Part shown: positions 1 through 7,289 of the stretch, piece after piece
Position numbering within the stretch: the first letter of the stretch is position 1
Layout: the number at the start of each line of letters is the position of its first letter
Assembly: GCF_029835735.1 (NCBI RefSeq)
Contig: NZ_JAOEAL010000001.1
Coordinates: 4,712,001 to 4,776,000, forward strand
DNA: 64,000 bases
Source of the DNA: Shewanella sp. GD04112
GTDB lineage: Bacteria > Pseudomonadota > Gammaproteobacteria > Enterobacterales > Shewanellaceae
Reading direction: 5' to 3'
Translations under genes and position numbers: made by a program
The notes under the pieces: model-generated
Told to the model about the DNA's origin: nothing
Databases searched by the model: none
Seen by the model: the letters and a program-made list of their open reading frames with translations, nothing else

Positions 1-1244
1 TCTAACCTTGATATAAACAGATTATTTTCTGATGATATTTCAAAAATCCACCCTAATTGTTGCGCTAACCGCCTGACCAACAGTAAACCTAGCCCAAAAC
101 CACTATTGCCTTGTCCACTATACGAGTTAACTATCTCTATTGAATGTCCACTTTGAGTGATATGTATATTAGCACCACCATGCTCCATGCTATTTCTTAA
201 CAAATTACTGATAACAATTCGTAGCGGATGCAGCGGTACTAATAATCGTGTGCTATCTGTCACTAACTGTATATTTCGATCTAGTCCATGCACTCGTTTT
301 TGCTCCTCAACAATATTAAAAAGCAAGGGATAGATAGCTACTACCTCCTTCTCCATAACAACGCATTCTTTATTCGTTAGCCAGAGTAATGTTTCAATAA
401 GTGACTTCATTTGCCCTGTTGCTTGAGAAGCATTTAGAGTTGCACCAGTGAGTTCTCCTTGTTGCAGGGTAAGAATTTCAAATGATGACTGACATATCGC
501 AACGGGTGTACGTAACTCATGGCTAGCAAAGCGTAAAAAATTTAACTCTCGCAGCTGAGCTTCCTGGAGTTGTAATATCGAGTTATCTAAGGCATCAACA
601 ATTGCCCTTAACTCAGCATATTCCTGTTCGGGTAACCTTAATTTTTTCCCACCAATCCAATCATGCTGCTTTATTGCATGGCTAATCTGACGAATAGGAG
701 TGATCACTTTACTTTGCATATAAAAAGCAAGACCAGCACTCGCAGAAAAAGTAATTAATATCAGAAGTAAAATTGCCGTCATATTTTTGGGTGCAAATTG
801 TAAATCATGGGTTACATTGATATGCAACCAAATATAGAGAGCTATATTATCTTTCGTGTAATACACACTTAATGCATCAACATAGGGGCCTTCAGCATGC
901 TCATATACAATCTTATTAGTATCAGAGAGGGCTTTATTATTAGTCAGTGCCCGAATGTTCGAAGGGAGCTCATGCCAATTAGCATAGACGGTAAGATTAT
1001 CCGTTTTTAGAATGGGTTGTTTAACTGAAGGTTTATGCGACTGAGTGCTTTCAGCTAATTCTAATATTAATTCAGCAGATTGCCCCGCATTATGAACCGT
1101 GATTTTATGCATCGAAATCATCCCGGCACACATCATGCAGAGAGGGATAAAGCTATTAACCGCTAATGTGATTAATAGGAAAATAACACCCCATACTTGG
1201 TAGCTTCGCTTAAGGCTAAGCTTAGGAACTTGCATCAGTGTCAT
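1..1244 (-). CDS. Sensor histidine kinase, C-terminal end cut by window edge
   Basis: Membrane sensor kinase that would phosphorylate the response regulator encoded just upstream of it. About 414 codons are visible. There is an N-terminal membrane segment near residues 16-40, an extracytoplasmic stretch of roughly 120 residues and a second membrane segment near 170-190. A HAMP-like linker follows, then the phosphoacceptor motif FASHELRTP, the N box NLLRNSMEHGG and the G2 box GFGLGLLLV. The usual DxGxG G1 box is replaced by IVNSYSGQG and the ATP lid is very short, so it belongs to a divergent HATPase subgroup. The ATG at 1244 overlaps the end of the response regulator gene by 23 bases, which suggests translational coupling. 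An alternative ATG lies at 1235. The sequence is AT-rich compared with genes from 2.8 kb on. The ligand is unknown. Confidence 0.85.
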   Translation of the reverse strand, partial: MTLMQVPKLSLKRSYQVWGVIFLLITLAVNSFIPLCMMCAGMISMHKITVHNAGQSAELILELAESTQSHKPSVKQPILKTDNLTVYANWHELPSNIRALTNNKALSDTNKIVYEHAEGPYVDALSVYYTKDNIALYIWLHINVTHDLQFAPKNMTAILLLILITFSASAGLAFYMQSKVITPIRQISHAIKQHDWIGGKKLRLPEQEYAELRAIVDALDNSILQLQEAQLRELNFLRFASHELRTPVAICQSSFEILTLQQGELTGATLNASQATGQMKSLIETLLWLTNKECVVMEKEVVAIYPLLFNIVEEQKRVHGLDRNIQLVTDSTRLLVPLHPLRIVISNLLRNSMEHGGANIHITQSGHSIEIVNSYSGQGNSGFGLGLLLVRRLAQQLGWIFEISSENNLFISRL

Positions 1245-1899
1245 CTCTAAGACTTAATCCAACCCCACGAATCGTATGCAGCAATTGGTGTTCGAAGGGC
1301 TTATCGAGCACTCTACGTAGAAGATGAACATGGCTGCGTAGGCTATCACTATCCGGAATACTATCAGGCCAAATCAATCGCTCAATTTCTTCTCGACTGA
1401 CCGTTTCTGGGCTGCGCCGCGCTAATAACGCTAAGATCTGCCAACCTGTTTTAGATAACGTAAGCAATAGTCCTTGGCGATAAACCAGATGATTCCCAAA
1501 ATCTATTTCGAGATCACCGATGGTGAGACGTTGAGGCGCAGGTCGACGCTGGGCGACCACTTTTAGTCGTGCAACCAACTCTTCCATCGCAAAAGGCTTT
1601 ACTAGGTAATCGTCAGCCCCAACCGCAAACCCACTCAAACGTTCTTTAAGGCTACTGCGTGCAGTTAACATAATCACGGGTGAAGTAATGCACTGTGCTT
1701 TCCACCGTTCACACGCTTTTATTCCATCACCGTCCGGTAAATTAAGATCCAGGATAATAGCGTCAAATTGTTGCCGGCTAATGAGCATATCTGCTTGGGC
1801 TAAATTAAATGCGTAATCACACTCAATGCCACTTAACTCAAGATATTGAATGATGTTACTTGATAACAGCCGATTATCCTCAATCAGTAATATCAACAT
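1222..1899 (-). CDS. OmpR/PhoB-family response regulator
   Basis: Two-component response regulator of 225 residues. The receiver domain (about 1-115) carries acidic residues E7/D8, the phosphoacceptor D51 in IILDLNLPDGDG and the conserved lysine in DDYLVKPF. The C-terminal winged-helix DNA-binding domain (about 125-220) ends in LLHTIRGVGLSL, typical of the OmpR/QseB/PmrA class. It starts 2 bases after the stop of the upstream LuxR-type gene and overlaps the downstream kinase gene by 23 bases, so the three are almost certainly one transcript. No target can be named from the sequence. The family assignment is secure, but no specific gene name is justified. Confidence 0.92.
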   Translation of the reverse strand: MLILLIEDNRLLSSNIIQYLELSGIECDYAFNLAQADMLISRQQFDAIILDLNLPDGDGIKACERWKAQCITSPVIMLTARSSLKERLSGFAVGADDYLVKPFAMEELVARLKVVAQRRPAPQRLTIGDLEIDFGNHLVYRQGLLLTLSKTGWQILALLARRSPETVSREEIERLIWPDSIPDSDSLRSHVHLLRRVLDKPFEHQLLHTIRGVGLSLRDDTDASS

Positions 1900-1901
1900 A
1901 T

Positions 1902-2648
1902 TTAAATCAACTCATATTGGTGCGCCAAATGAACCAAGTTTGCCCTATTAGCTGCACCAAATTTTTTCCGCATGGTTTCCATATGATATTCAACTCCTCT
2001 AACACTTATCGGGAGCTGAGTAGAAATTTCATCGTTTTGTAAACCATTTGCAACCATTTTCAAAATATCTCTGGCATTTTCTTTTATCAGGGGACTTTGT
2101 AAAAATGGATTGAATTGGGGTTTGTTGAATTCAAATAGTTTGTGTTGCGCATCCTTTAACGTATCTGCTAATCCGTCTAACATTAGGTCTGAATTATTTC
2201 GGTGACTCAGTAGTATAAAACGACCAGTCCAACGACATTGCTTGTGACACGCAATAGGCCAACTCAGGACAGTCTGAATATTGTGCTTATTAAACAGTAC
2301 GCTTGCCTTATTGTTTTTTTCACTTATAAATTTATATGCGTAGGGTTTTGATGTGTCGAGTGAAAAACCAAAATTAGCATCACTAGCGGCCACTTGATTT
2401 AAATAAAAGCGCTGTAATTGAGCAACCACAGGTGAAGAAGCTACGCTAGCGATCGGTTTACGCAATGCCGTAGGGGAAAATAAACTGGTATCTTTCGGAA
2501 AATGATAGTTTTCATAAGCACAGTGTGGGATCCCCTGAAACCAAAAACCACTAAAACCGTGCAGTTTCAATGAAGCACTAATTTCCTGAATAACGTCTTG
2601 TAACGTCGATACCCTATTTGCATTTGATAGAGCCTGTTTAGCTTCCAT
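1902..2648 (-). CDS. LuxR-family transcriptional regulator, first gene of LuxR-RR-HK operon
   Basis: Transcription factor of about 248 residues with a C-terminal LuxR-type helix-turn-helix (ILKMVANGLQNDEISTQLPI and the following recognition helix). The N-terminal region of about 170 residues is shaped like an autoinducer-binding domain, but I do not see a convincing set of the conserved acyl-homoserine-lactone pocket residues. It may therefore sense something else. The ATG at 2648 is chosen because GGGGG sits 5 bases before it. The 30 extra codons possible upstream (to 2738) have no clear ribosome-binding site and encode an unlikely hydrophobic leader. The gene is followed after 2 bases by the response regulator. 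A LuxR-type regulator cotranscribed with an OmpR-type two-component pair is uncommon. Composition is AT-rich. Confidence 0.8.
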   Translation of the reverse strand: MEAKQALSNANRVSTLQDVIQEISASLKLHGFSGFWFQGIPHCAYENYHFPKDTSLFSPTALRKPIASVASSPVVAQLQRFYLNQVAASDANFGFSLDTSKPYAYKFISEKNNKASVLFNKHNIQTVLSWPIACHKQCRWTGRFILLSHRNNSDLMLDGLADTLKDAQHKLFEFNKPQFNPFLQSPLIKENARDILKMVANGLQNDEISTQLPISVRGVEYHMETMRKKFGAANRANLVHLAHQYELI

Positions 2649-2816
2649 AAATACCCCCAAACCAAATAATAAAGGAAGGTATCTCAATACAAATAATAAA
2701 CAAAACCTATTGATACATATACTTACATCTGATCCCAAAAATAAAACTTATTTTTTATTTGTCGTTTTTTTGACATTGTTTTGACGTAAGCAAAGGTAAA
2801 ATGCATTGCCGCTTGC

Positions 2817-3605
2817 CTACTCCTCAAACGCTTCCAATAAACCCGGTGCTTCGGCTCTGGCGAGGCACCATATTTGCACTTGTATATATCGCGCCTCGAA
2901 CAAGCGGGCAATTTCTGCCACTGTGGTCCCCGTGGTGACCACATCGTCCACCAGCGCAATCCGTTGATAGGCAAAATCAGCGTTTAACTCGAAAGCATCC
3001 TGTAGATTTCGCCGGCGCTGTGCGCCATTGAGTCCGGCTTGTGGGCGCGTATCCTGCCGCCGAATTAATCCGTCACTGACCAGTGGCAGCGAGAGCTGCT
3101 TCGATAATTCATGGGCAATTAACCATGCTTGATTAAATCCACGTTGGCGCAGCCGATTGGGATGTAAAGGGACTGGCACTATGGCCTGCGGAAGAGTGAT
3201 TAAGTCTTGCTGTTCGAGCTGACCAATGCGCGCCACTAAGGCTTGGCACAATATGGGTAGAGCGGCGAGTTGCCCCTGATATTTAATGGCCGCTATCCAA
3301 GGACCAAAGCCTTGATGATAGCTGCAAGGTGCGATGACTTTTCGCGGTTGATGCCTTAGGCACTCACCGCAATATTCGAGTTCAAGCGGCATGGATTTTC
3401 CACAACCTAAACAAATTGGGCTGTGATATAAGCCCGTTTGCAGGCATACCTGACAAAATCCGGCTTCCTTTGCATTGAGGGATTGGTGGCACAGTAAGCA
3501 GCGGTTAGGTAAACTGCCCGCCAAGTAACGCTGCCCCAAATGCGAAACTATGCGTAACAGCTTCGCCCCCTGTTGCGACCAAGTCCATTTGCTATCGCCC
3601 GACAT
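2817..3605 (-). CDS. comF: ComF family protein (GntX-like, phosphoribosyltransferase domain)
   Basis: Protein of 262 residues of the ComF/GntX family, linked to DNA uptake and use in other bacteria; the enzymatic role is not established. The N-terminal third has two CxxC pairs (CLLC with CQVC, then CLGC with CGEC), a probable zinc-binding module. The C-terminal half is a type I phosphoribosyltransferase-like domain with the PRPP-binding motif IALVDDVVTTGTT near residues 218-230. The ATG at 3605 has AGGAAG five bases upstream. It is transcribed away from bioH with only 25 bases between the two start codons. The bioH-gntX/comF neighbourhood is known from enterobacteria, where nfuA follows. Here the LuxR/two-component operon lies in that position. 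Confidence 0.9.
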   Translation of the reverse strand: MSGDSKWTWSQQGAKLLRIVSHLGQRYLAGSLPNRCLLCHQSLNAKEAGFCQVCLQTGLYHSPICLGCGKSMPLELEYCGECLRHQPRKVIAPCSYHQGFGPWIAAIKYQGQLAALPILCQALVARIGQLEQQDLITLPQAIVPVPLHPNRLRQRGFNQAWLIAHELSKQLSLPLVSDGLIRRQDTRPQAGLNGAQRRRNLQDAFELNADFAYQRIALVDDVVTTGTTVAEIARLFEARYIQVQIWCLARAEAPGLLEAFEE

Positions 3606-3630
3606 ACAACTTCCTATTAGAGGTATTTTA

Positions 3631-4425
3631 GTGAACTCTGCGACGCCAGCCCATCATCCGCAACTGCATATCGACACCCGAGGCCAAGGGCCGGATCTGG
3701 TCATGCTTCACGGTTGGGGCGTTAATAGCGCCGTCTTCACGCCGCTCCATGAGCAGCTTTCTGAGTATAGAGTCCACTATGTCGATCTGCCGGGCTTTGG
3801 CTTAAGCCAGCCAATCGCGGGTGGTTTATCGACTTGGGTGGATGCGCTAATTCATGTCTTACCCGCCAATGCGATTTGGGCTGGCTGGTCACTGGGTGGA
3901 TTAGTAGCCACCCAAGCCGCCATAAGCTACCCATCCCATGTCAGAGGATTAATGACTATCGCCTCCTCGCCCTGTTTTATGGCAAGGGAGGAAGAAGCAT
4001 GGCCCGGCATTCCACCGCAGGTGCTCAGCATGTTTGGCGAGCAGCTTGGGCAAAATTTACCAAAAACGATTGAGCGCTTTTTAGCAATTCAGGCCATGGG
4101 CAGCGAAACCGCCAAAGACGATATTAAGCAGCTGCGGGATTTAGTCTTAGCACGCCCGCTACCCGATGCAGCGGCCTTAACTCAAGGTTTGGATATGTTG
4201 AACCAAATCGATCTTAGGCCACATCTCTCGGCGATACAGCAACCTTGGCTGCGGATCTGGGGTCGACTCGATGGACTCGTGCCCAAACGCGTTCAACCTC
4301 AAATGCCCACCGCCAGTCACATCACTGATGTCATGCTTGCCAAGGCATCCCACGCACCATTTGTGTCCCACAGGGAAGAATTCTTGCAGGCAATCACACC
4401 TTGGCTGGCGCAATTCAAGGACTAG
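3631..4425 (+). CDS. bioH: Pimeloyl-[acyl-carrier protein] methyl ester esterase BioH
   Basis: Alpha/beta hydrolase of 264 residues that releases pimeloyl-ACP from its methyl ester before the KAPA synthase step of biotin synthesis; cytoplasmic. The oxyanion-hole region is MLHGWG and the nucleophile is S87 in GWSLGG. The aspartate lies in WGRLDGLVP and the histidine in KASHAPFVS, completing the triad. The start is taken as GTG at 3631, preceded by AGAGG at a normal distance. The frame stays open upstream to 3550, but that part lies inside comF on the other strand and has no support. The protein length agrees with the family. Naming rests on BioH-like motif spacing and the comF neighbour. Confidence 0.9.
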   Translation: MNSATPAHHPQLHIDTRGQGPDLVMLHGWGVNSAVFTPLHEQLSEYRVHYVDLPGFGLSQPIAGGLSTWVDALIHVLPANAIWAGWSLGGLVATQAAISYPSHVRGLMTIASSPCFMAREEEAWPGIPPQVLSMFGEQLGQNLPKTIERFLAIQAMGSETAKDDIKQLRDLVLARPLPDAAALTQGLDMLNQIDLRPHLSAIQQPWLRIWGRLDGLVPKRVQPQMPTASHITDVMLAKASHAPFVSHREEFLQAITPWLAQFKD

Positions 4426-4486
4426 TGCTTTATCTTTGTGCAATAAGTGGCTAGTATTTAACCATTAAGGCCACAAGGAATTTTTC

Positions 4487-5041
4487 ATGCTGCTTGTCAG
4501 TAACTACCCCCAAGTTCCGATAGCGACGACCAATGTCGCGACGGACTCGGCTCGGGTCGACAATCAGCTCAAGCCCGTCGTTATCCCGCCACAGGCCGCG
4601 ACTAAGGGCCATGAAGAACGCGCCTTTAATCCGCAAAATGAGCGTACCGCCGATCAAACTCAGCAACAGGCACGTTTGCTCGAGCAAAATCAGCAACAAG
4701 TTCAAGACAAGCAGCAACAGCAGCAGTCTTCAAAGCAGCAGAGCCAGCAACAGCAAGAGAAACAAGCGCCCCTAGTTGCTGCCGATCGTGCGCTCCCTAA
4801 AACCCTTAAAGTGCCAGTGCGCGGCCCAGCGGCGCTGCAGCGTAAGGATATTCGGTTAAAGGTCGGCCAAAATACTCCTCGCCCCGCCAATACTACGGCG
4901 AAAACCACGACTGCGGCCGCGCGTCAGCCGATGCAAGGGGAATCCCCTCAGTTTTATCAACAAGTTGGACAGCGTATTGGGCAATATTATGCGCAGCAAA
5001 CTCAGCCCGAAGCCGAACCAGCTATGTCGGCTTGGATTTAA
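4487..5041 (+). CDS. Gln-rich hypothetical protein
   Basis: I do not recognise a family for this 184-residue protein. The region around residues 58-95 is dominated by glutamine (runs such as QQQQQ) with Lys, Ser and Glu, and may form a coiled coil or be disordered. The flanks are rich in Pro, Ala and Thr, and the C-terminus is again Gln-rich (QFYQQVGQRIGQYYAQQTQ). There is no signal peptide or membrane segment, so it is probably cytoplasmic. The ATG at 4487 has AAGGA 8 bases upstream. It follows bioH by 61 bases on the same strand and may be cotranscribed with it. A strong bidirectional terminator follows. It is likely a genus-restricted conserved protein. Confidence 0.7.
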   Translation: MLLVSNYPQVPIATTNVATDSARVDNQLKPVVIPPQAATKGHEERAFNPQNERTADQTQQQARLLEQNQQQVQDKQQQQQSSKQQSQQQQEKQAPLVAADRALPKTLKVPVRGPAALQRKDIRLKVGQNTPRPANTTAKTTTAAARQPMQGESPQFYQQVGQRIGQYYAQQTQPEAEPAMSAWI

Positions 5042-5072
5042 AATCTGCTGGTTTAAGGATAAGTTTCAAAAT

Positions 5073-5100
5073 AAAAATGCCGCTAATCAGCGGCATTTTT
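5073..5100. terminator. Bidirectional rho-independent terminator
   Basis: A 12-bp perfect stem (5073-5084 paired with 5089-5100) with loop AATC, flanked by A and T runs. It lies between the convergent Gln-rich gene and the LtaS-like gene and can serve both. Confidence 0.85.
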
Positions 5101-5107
5101 CATTCGG

Positions 5108-7072
5108 TTATTTACCCGAGCGATACAGCTCTTGCTGGTAGGCTAGGCTGCCCCACAGTGCCCAACCTAAGGCCTTTTTCTCCAACGCCTGCGCCGCAGG
5201 GGCATAAGGCGTTAAGTGCTCGGTCTTTTCATCGTACTGGAAGCCCTGCGCTGCTTTCTCTGGCTGCAGGATAACCACATCTTTACCTTCCATCAGGGCA
5301 AAGTTTTTATCGTATTGCATTAGCGCACGACCCGGCCAATCCTCGCTGACCTGGGTTAAGTCACGACCTAACATAGGGTAAGAGTCTGAAATACCAATCA
5401 AAGATAACAGGGTTGGCGGCAAGTCGATTTGACTCACAATACGGTGATCGCGTTTTGGCGCAACATTATCCCCAATGATTAACCCCGGAATACGGAAGCG
5501 CGATACTGGCACCAAATCGGCCCCACCAACGCGACTATCGTGGTCGGCCACCACGATAAAAATAGTGTCCTTCCAGTAGTCGGCATTTTTCGCCAGTTTG
5601 AAGAACTCACCAATCGCATAATCGGCATATTTGGCCGCGTTATTGCGAGTTTGCTTAGGTTGTTCATACAGCTCAATGCGGCCATCGGGGAATTCGAATG
5701 GGTCGTGGTTACTCGAGCTAAACACCAAGCTAAAGAATGGTTTACCTTCACTGTGAAGACGCTCGAACTCACTATTCGCCTTACGCATTAAATCTTCGTC
5801 GGATGCGCCCCACGAGCCAACAAAGGCCGGAGACTTATAATCCTTCTGGTCGATAATGTCGCTAAATCCATTACCGAGGAAGAAACTGCGCATATTGTCG
5901 AAATGGCTCTCACCACCGTAGATAAATTGGGTGGTGTAACCGTGGTTTTTCAGCAATTCCGCGAGAGTGAAAAAGCCCGTCTGGCTCTTACCGAGTTTTA
6001 CCACGGCGCGGGCCGGTGTTGGCGTAAAACCTGTGGTGACCGCTTCGATTCCGCGCACTGAACGTGTGCCAGTGGCGTAAAGATTATCGAAATACCAGCC
6101 TTCCTGTGAGAGCGCATCGATATTCGGCGTTAAGGGCATACCGCCTAAGCTCCCCACAAAGCGGGCGCCTAAGCTTTCCTGTAACAGGATGACTAAGTTT
6201 TTCGGTTTACCACTGTAGCTGGCCTGGTTAAAGCTCAATGAAGGGATATCGCTCGAGGTAAAGGCACTCTCGGGGCGACCACTCTCTTGTCTAATGGTCT
6301 TGATGATCTCATCTCTATCTAATGAGCCATATACCTTAGAGGCGTCTTCTTCGCTGCCCATTTGCTTGATTGCAAACACTAACGAATAAGCAGAGTTAAT
6401 CACGAGGGAGTTCACTAATGGATCGTCGGCAAATGCCACCATCGCTGGGTTGATTGGACGATGGCCTAAGGTTGAGCGCGCACCCAATAGGGTCACGACG
6501 ATCACCAAGACAGCTAGCACCGGACGCCAATACCAACGTGGGAAACGCAGATTTTTAGTTAACTTACCGCTGAGTATCCAACCGCCCCACAGCGTCGCTA
6601 GGGTAAGCAGCACAGAGAAAATCAGCTCCAGTTTGCGTCCCGCCCACAGCATCGACAGCACTTCTTTGGGGTAAATCAAATACTCCACATACAAGCGGTT
6701 CGGACGAATGCCGTATTCCTCAATAAAGGCTGGCGTTGAAACCTCAAGGAACACAATGGCCCACAGACCTAAGGTTAGCCATAGGCGCAGCACCCATTGC
6801 CAAATGCGGCCAAGCAGGTGTTCACCCGAAAACAACGCCGTACCTAAGGCGGCGACGCCCCATAACCAACACAGGGTTGCGATATCGACACGAATACCTT
6901 GTAGTAGCAGATGCGACCAACCGTCAACAGCGGCCACACGTTCGCCCTGCCACAGACCTAAGCCGATACGGCTTGCCGTAGCAATAGCGAGTACTAACAG
7001 ACTGAAAACAAGAATGACGCGAAATGGCCCATGGGCGGACTGGCGTCCACGAGCGGATGAACCTGACTGCAT
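5108..7072 (-). CDS. LTA synthase-like sulfatase-fold membrane transferase
   Basis: Inner-membrane protein of about 654 residues. Five hydrophobic segments occupy roughly residues 20-215, followed by a periplasmic sulfatase/alkaline-phosphatase-fold domain of the LtaS/OpgB type. Visible active-site elements are a metal-binding Glu in ILLQESLGARF, the Thr nucleophile region ATGTRSVRG, HDPF, and the C-terminal ADHDS. The family moves phosphoglycerol or phosphoethanolamine from lipid to a glycan or lipid acceptor. Because this is a Gram-negative cell without lipoteichoic acid, the acceptor is probably a periplasmic glucan or lipid, but that is inference. The ATG at 7072 (GGGG 6 bases upstream) is preferred to a TTG at 7084. 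It stands alone between terminators. Confidence 0.85.
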   Translation of the reverse strand: MQSGSSARGRQSAHGPFRVILVFSLLVLAIATASRIGLGLWQGERVAAVDGWSHLLLQGIRVDIATLCWLWGVAALGTALFSGEHLLGRIWQWVLRLWLTLGLWAIVFLEVSTPAFIEEYGIRPNRLYVEYLIYPKEVLSMLWAGRKLELIFSVLLTLATLWGGWILSGKLTKNLRFPRWYWRPVLAVLVIVVTLLGARSTLGHRPINPAMVAFADDPLVNSLVINSAYSLVFAIKQMGSEEDASKVYGSLDRDEIIKTIRQESGRPESAFTSSDIPSLSFNQASYSGKPKNLVILLQESLGARFVGSLGGMPLTPNIDALSQEGWYFDNLYATGTRSVRGIEAVTTGFTPTPARAVVKLGKSQTGFFTLAELLKNHGYTTQFIYGGESHFDNMRSFFLGNGFSDIIDQKDYKSPAFVGSWGASDEDLMRKANSEFERLHSEGKPFFSLVFSSSNHDPFEFPDGRIELYEQPKQTRNNAAKYADYAIGEFFKLAKNADYWKDTIFIVVADHDSRVGGADLVPVSRFRIPGLIIGDNVAPKRDHRIVSQIDLPPTLLSLIGISDSYPMLGRDLTQVSEDWPGRALMQYDKNFALMEGKDVVILQPEKAAQGFQYDEKTEHLTPYAPAAQALEKKALGWALWGSLAYQQELYRSGK

Positions 7073-7245
7073 GTATAACCCCAAAACATTAAACTTCCAC
7101 TCAGCTTTGGAGTGTCAATTTGAAAAAAATCGGTGAAAAAGTTGTGGTATGACAACCGATTTTGCTTAACGTTGCATTAAATGCCGACTTTATATTACCT
7201 AGGACAGCATATATGCAACAATTTTGTGGCTAACGAGTAAAAAAT

Positions 7246-7279
7246 GTCGACTCGAACACAGGTGTGTATCCGAGTCGAC
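7246..7279 (-). terminator. Terminator of tex
   Basis: A 9-bp perfect stem GTCGACTCG/CGAGTCGAC with a 16-base loop. On the minus strand it is followed by ATTTTTTACT. It starts 11 bases beyond the tex stop codon. Confidence 0.75.
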
Positions 7280-7289
7280 CTGAGTCAGA

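Noticed and set aside
2723..2974. 83-codon minus-strand frame at the comF 3' end
   Set aside because: It overlaps comF out of frame and has a low-complexity basic, Trp/Arg-rich composition; comF has clear motifs in the other frame.
4690..4760. CAG/CAA-rich repeat tract resembling a microsatellite
   Set aside because: It is the coding sequence of the Gln-rich segment, with mixed codons rather than a pure tandem repeat; no array structure.
6708..7136. 142-codon plus-strand frame opposite the LtaS-like gene
   Set aside because: Antisense shadow of a gene with strong family motifs; the composition (Arg/Pro/Ser-rich) is typical of reversed GC-rich coding sequence.
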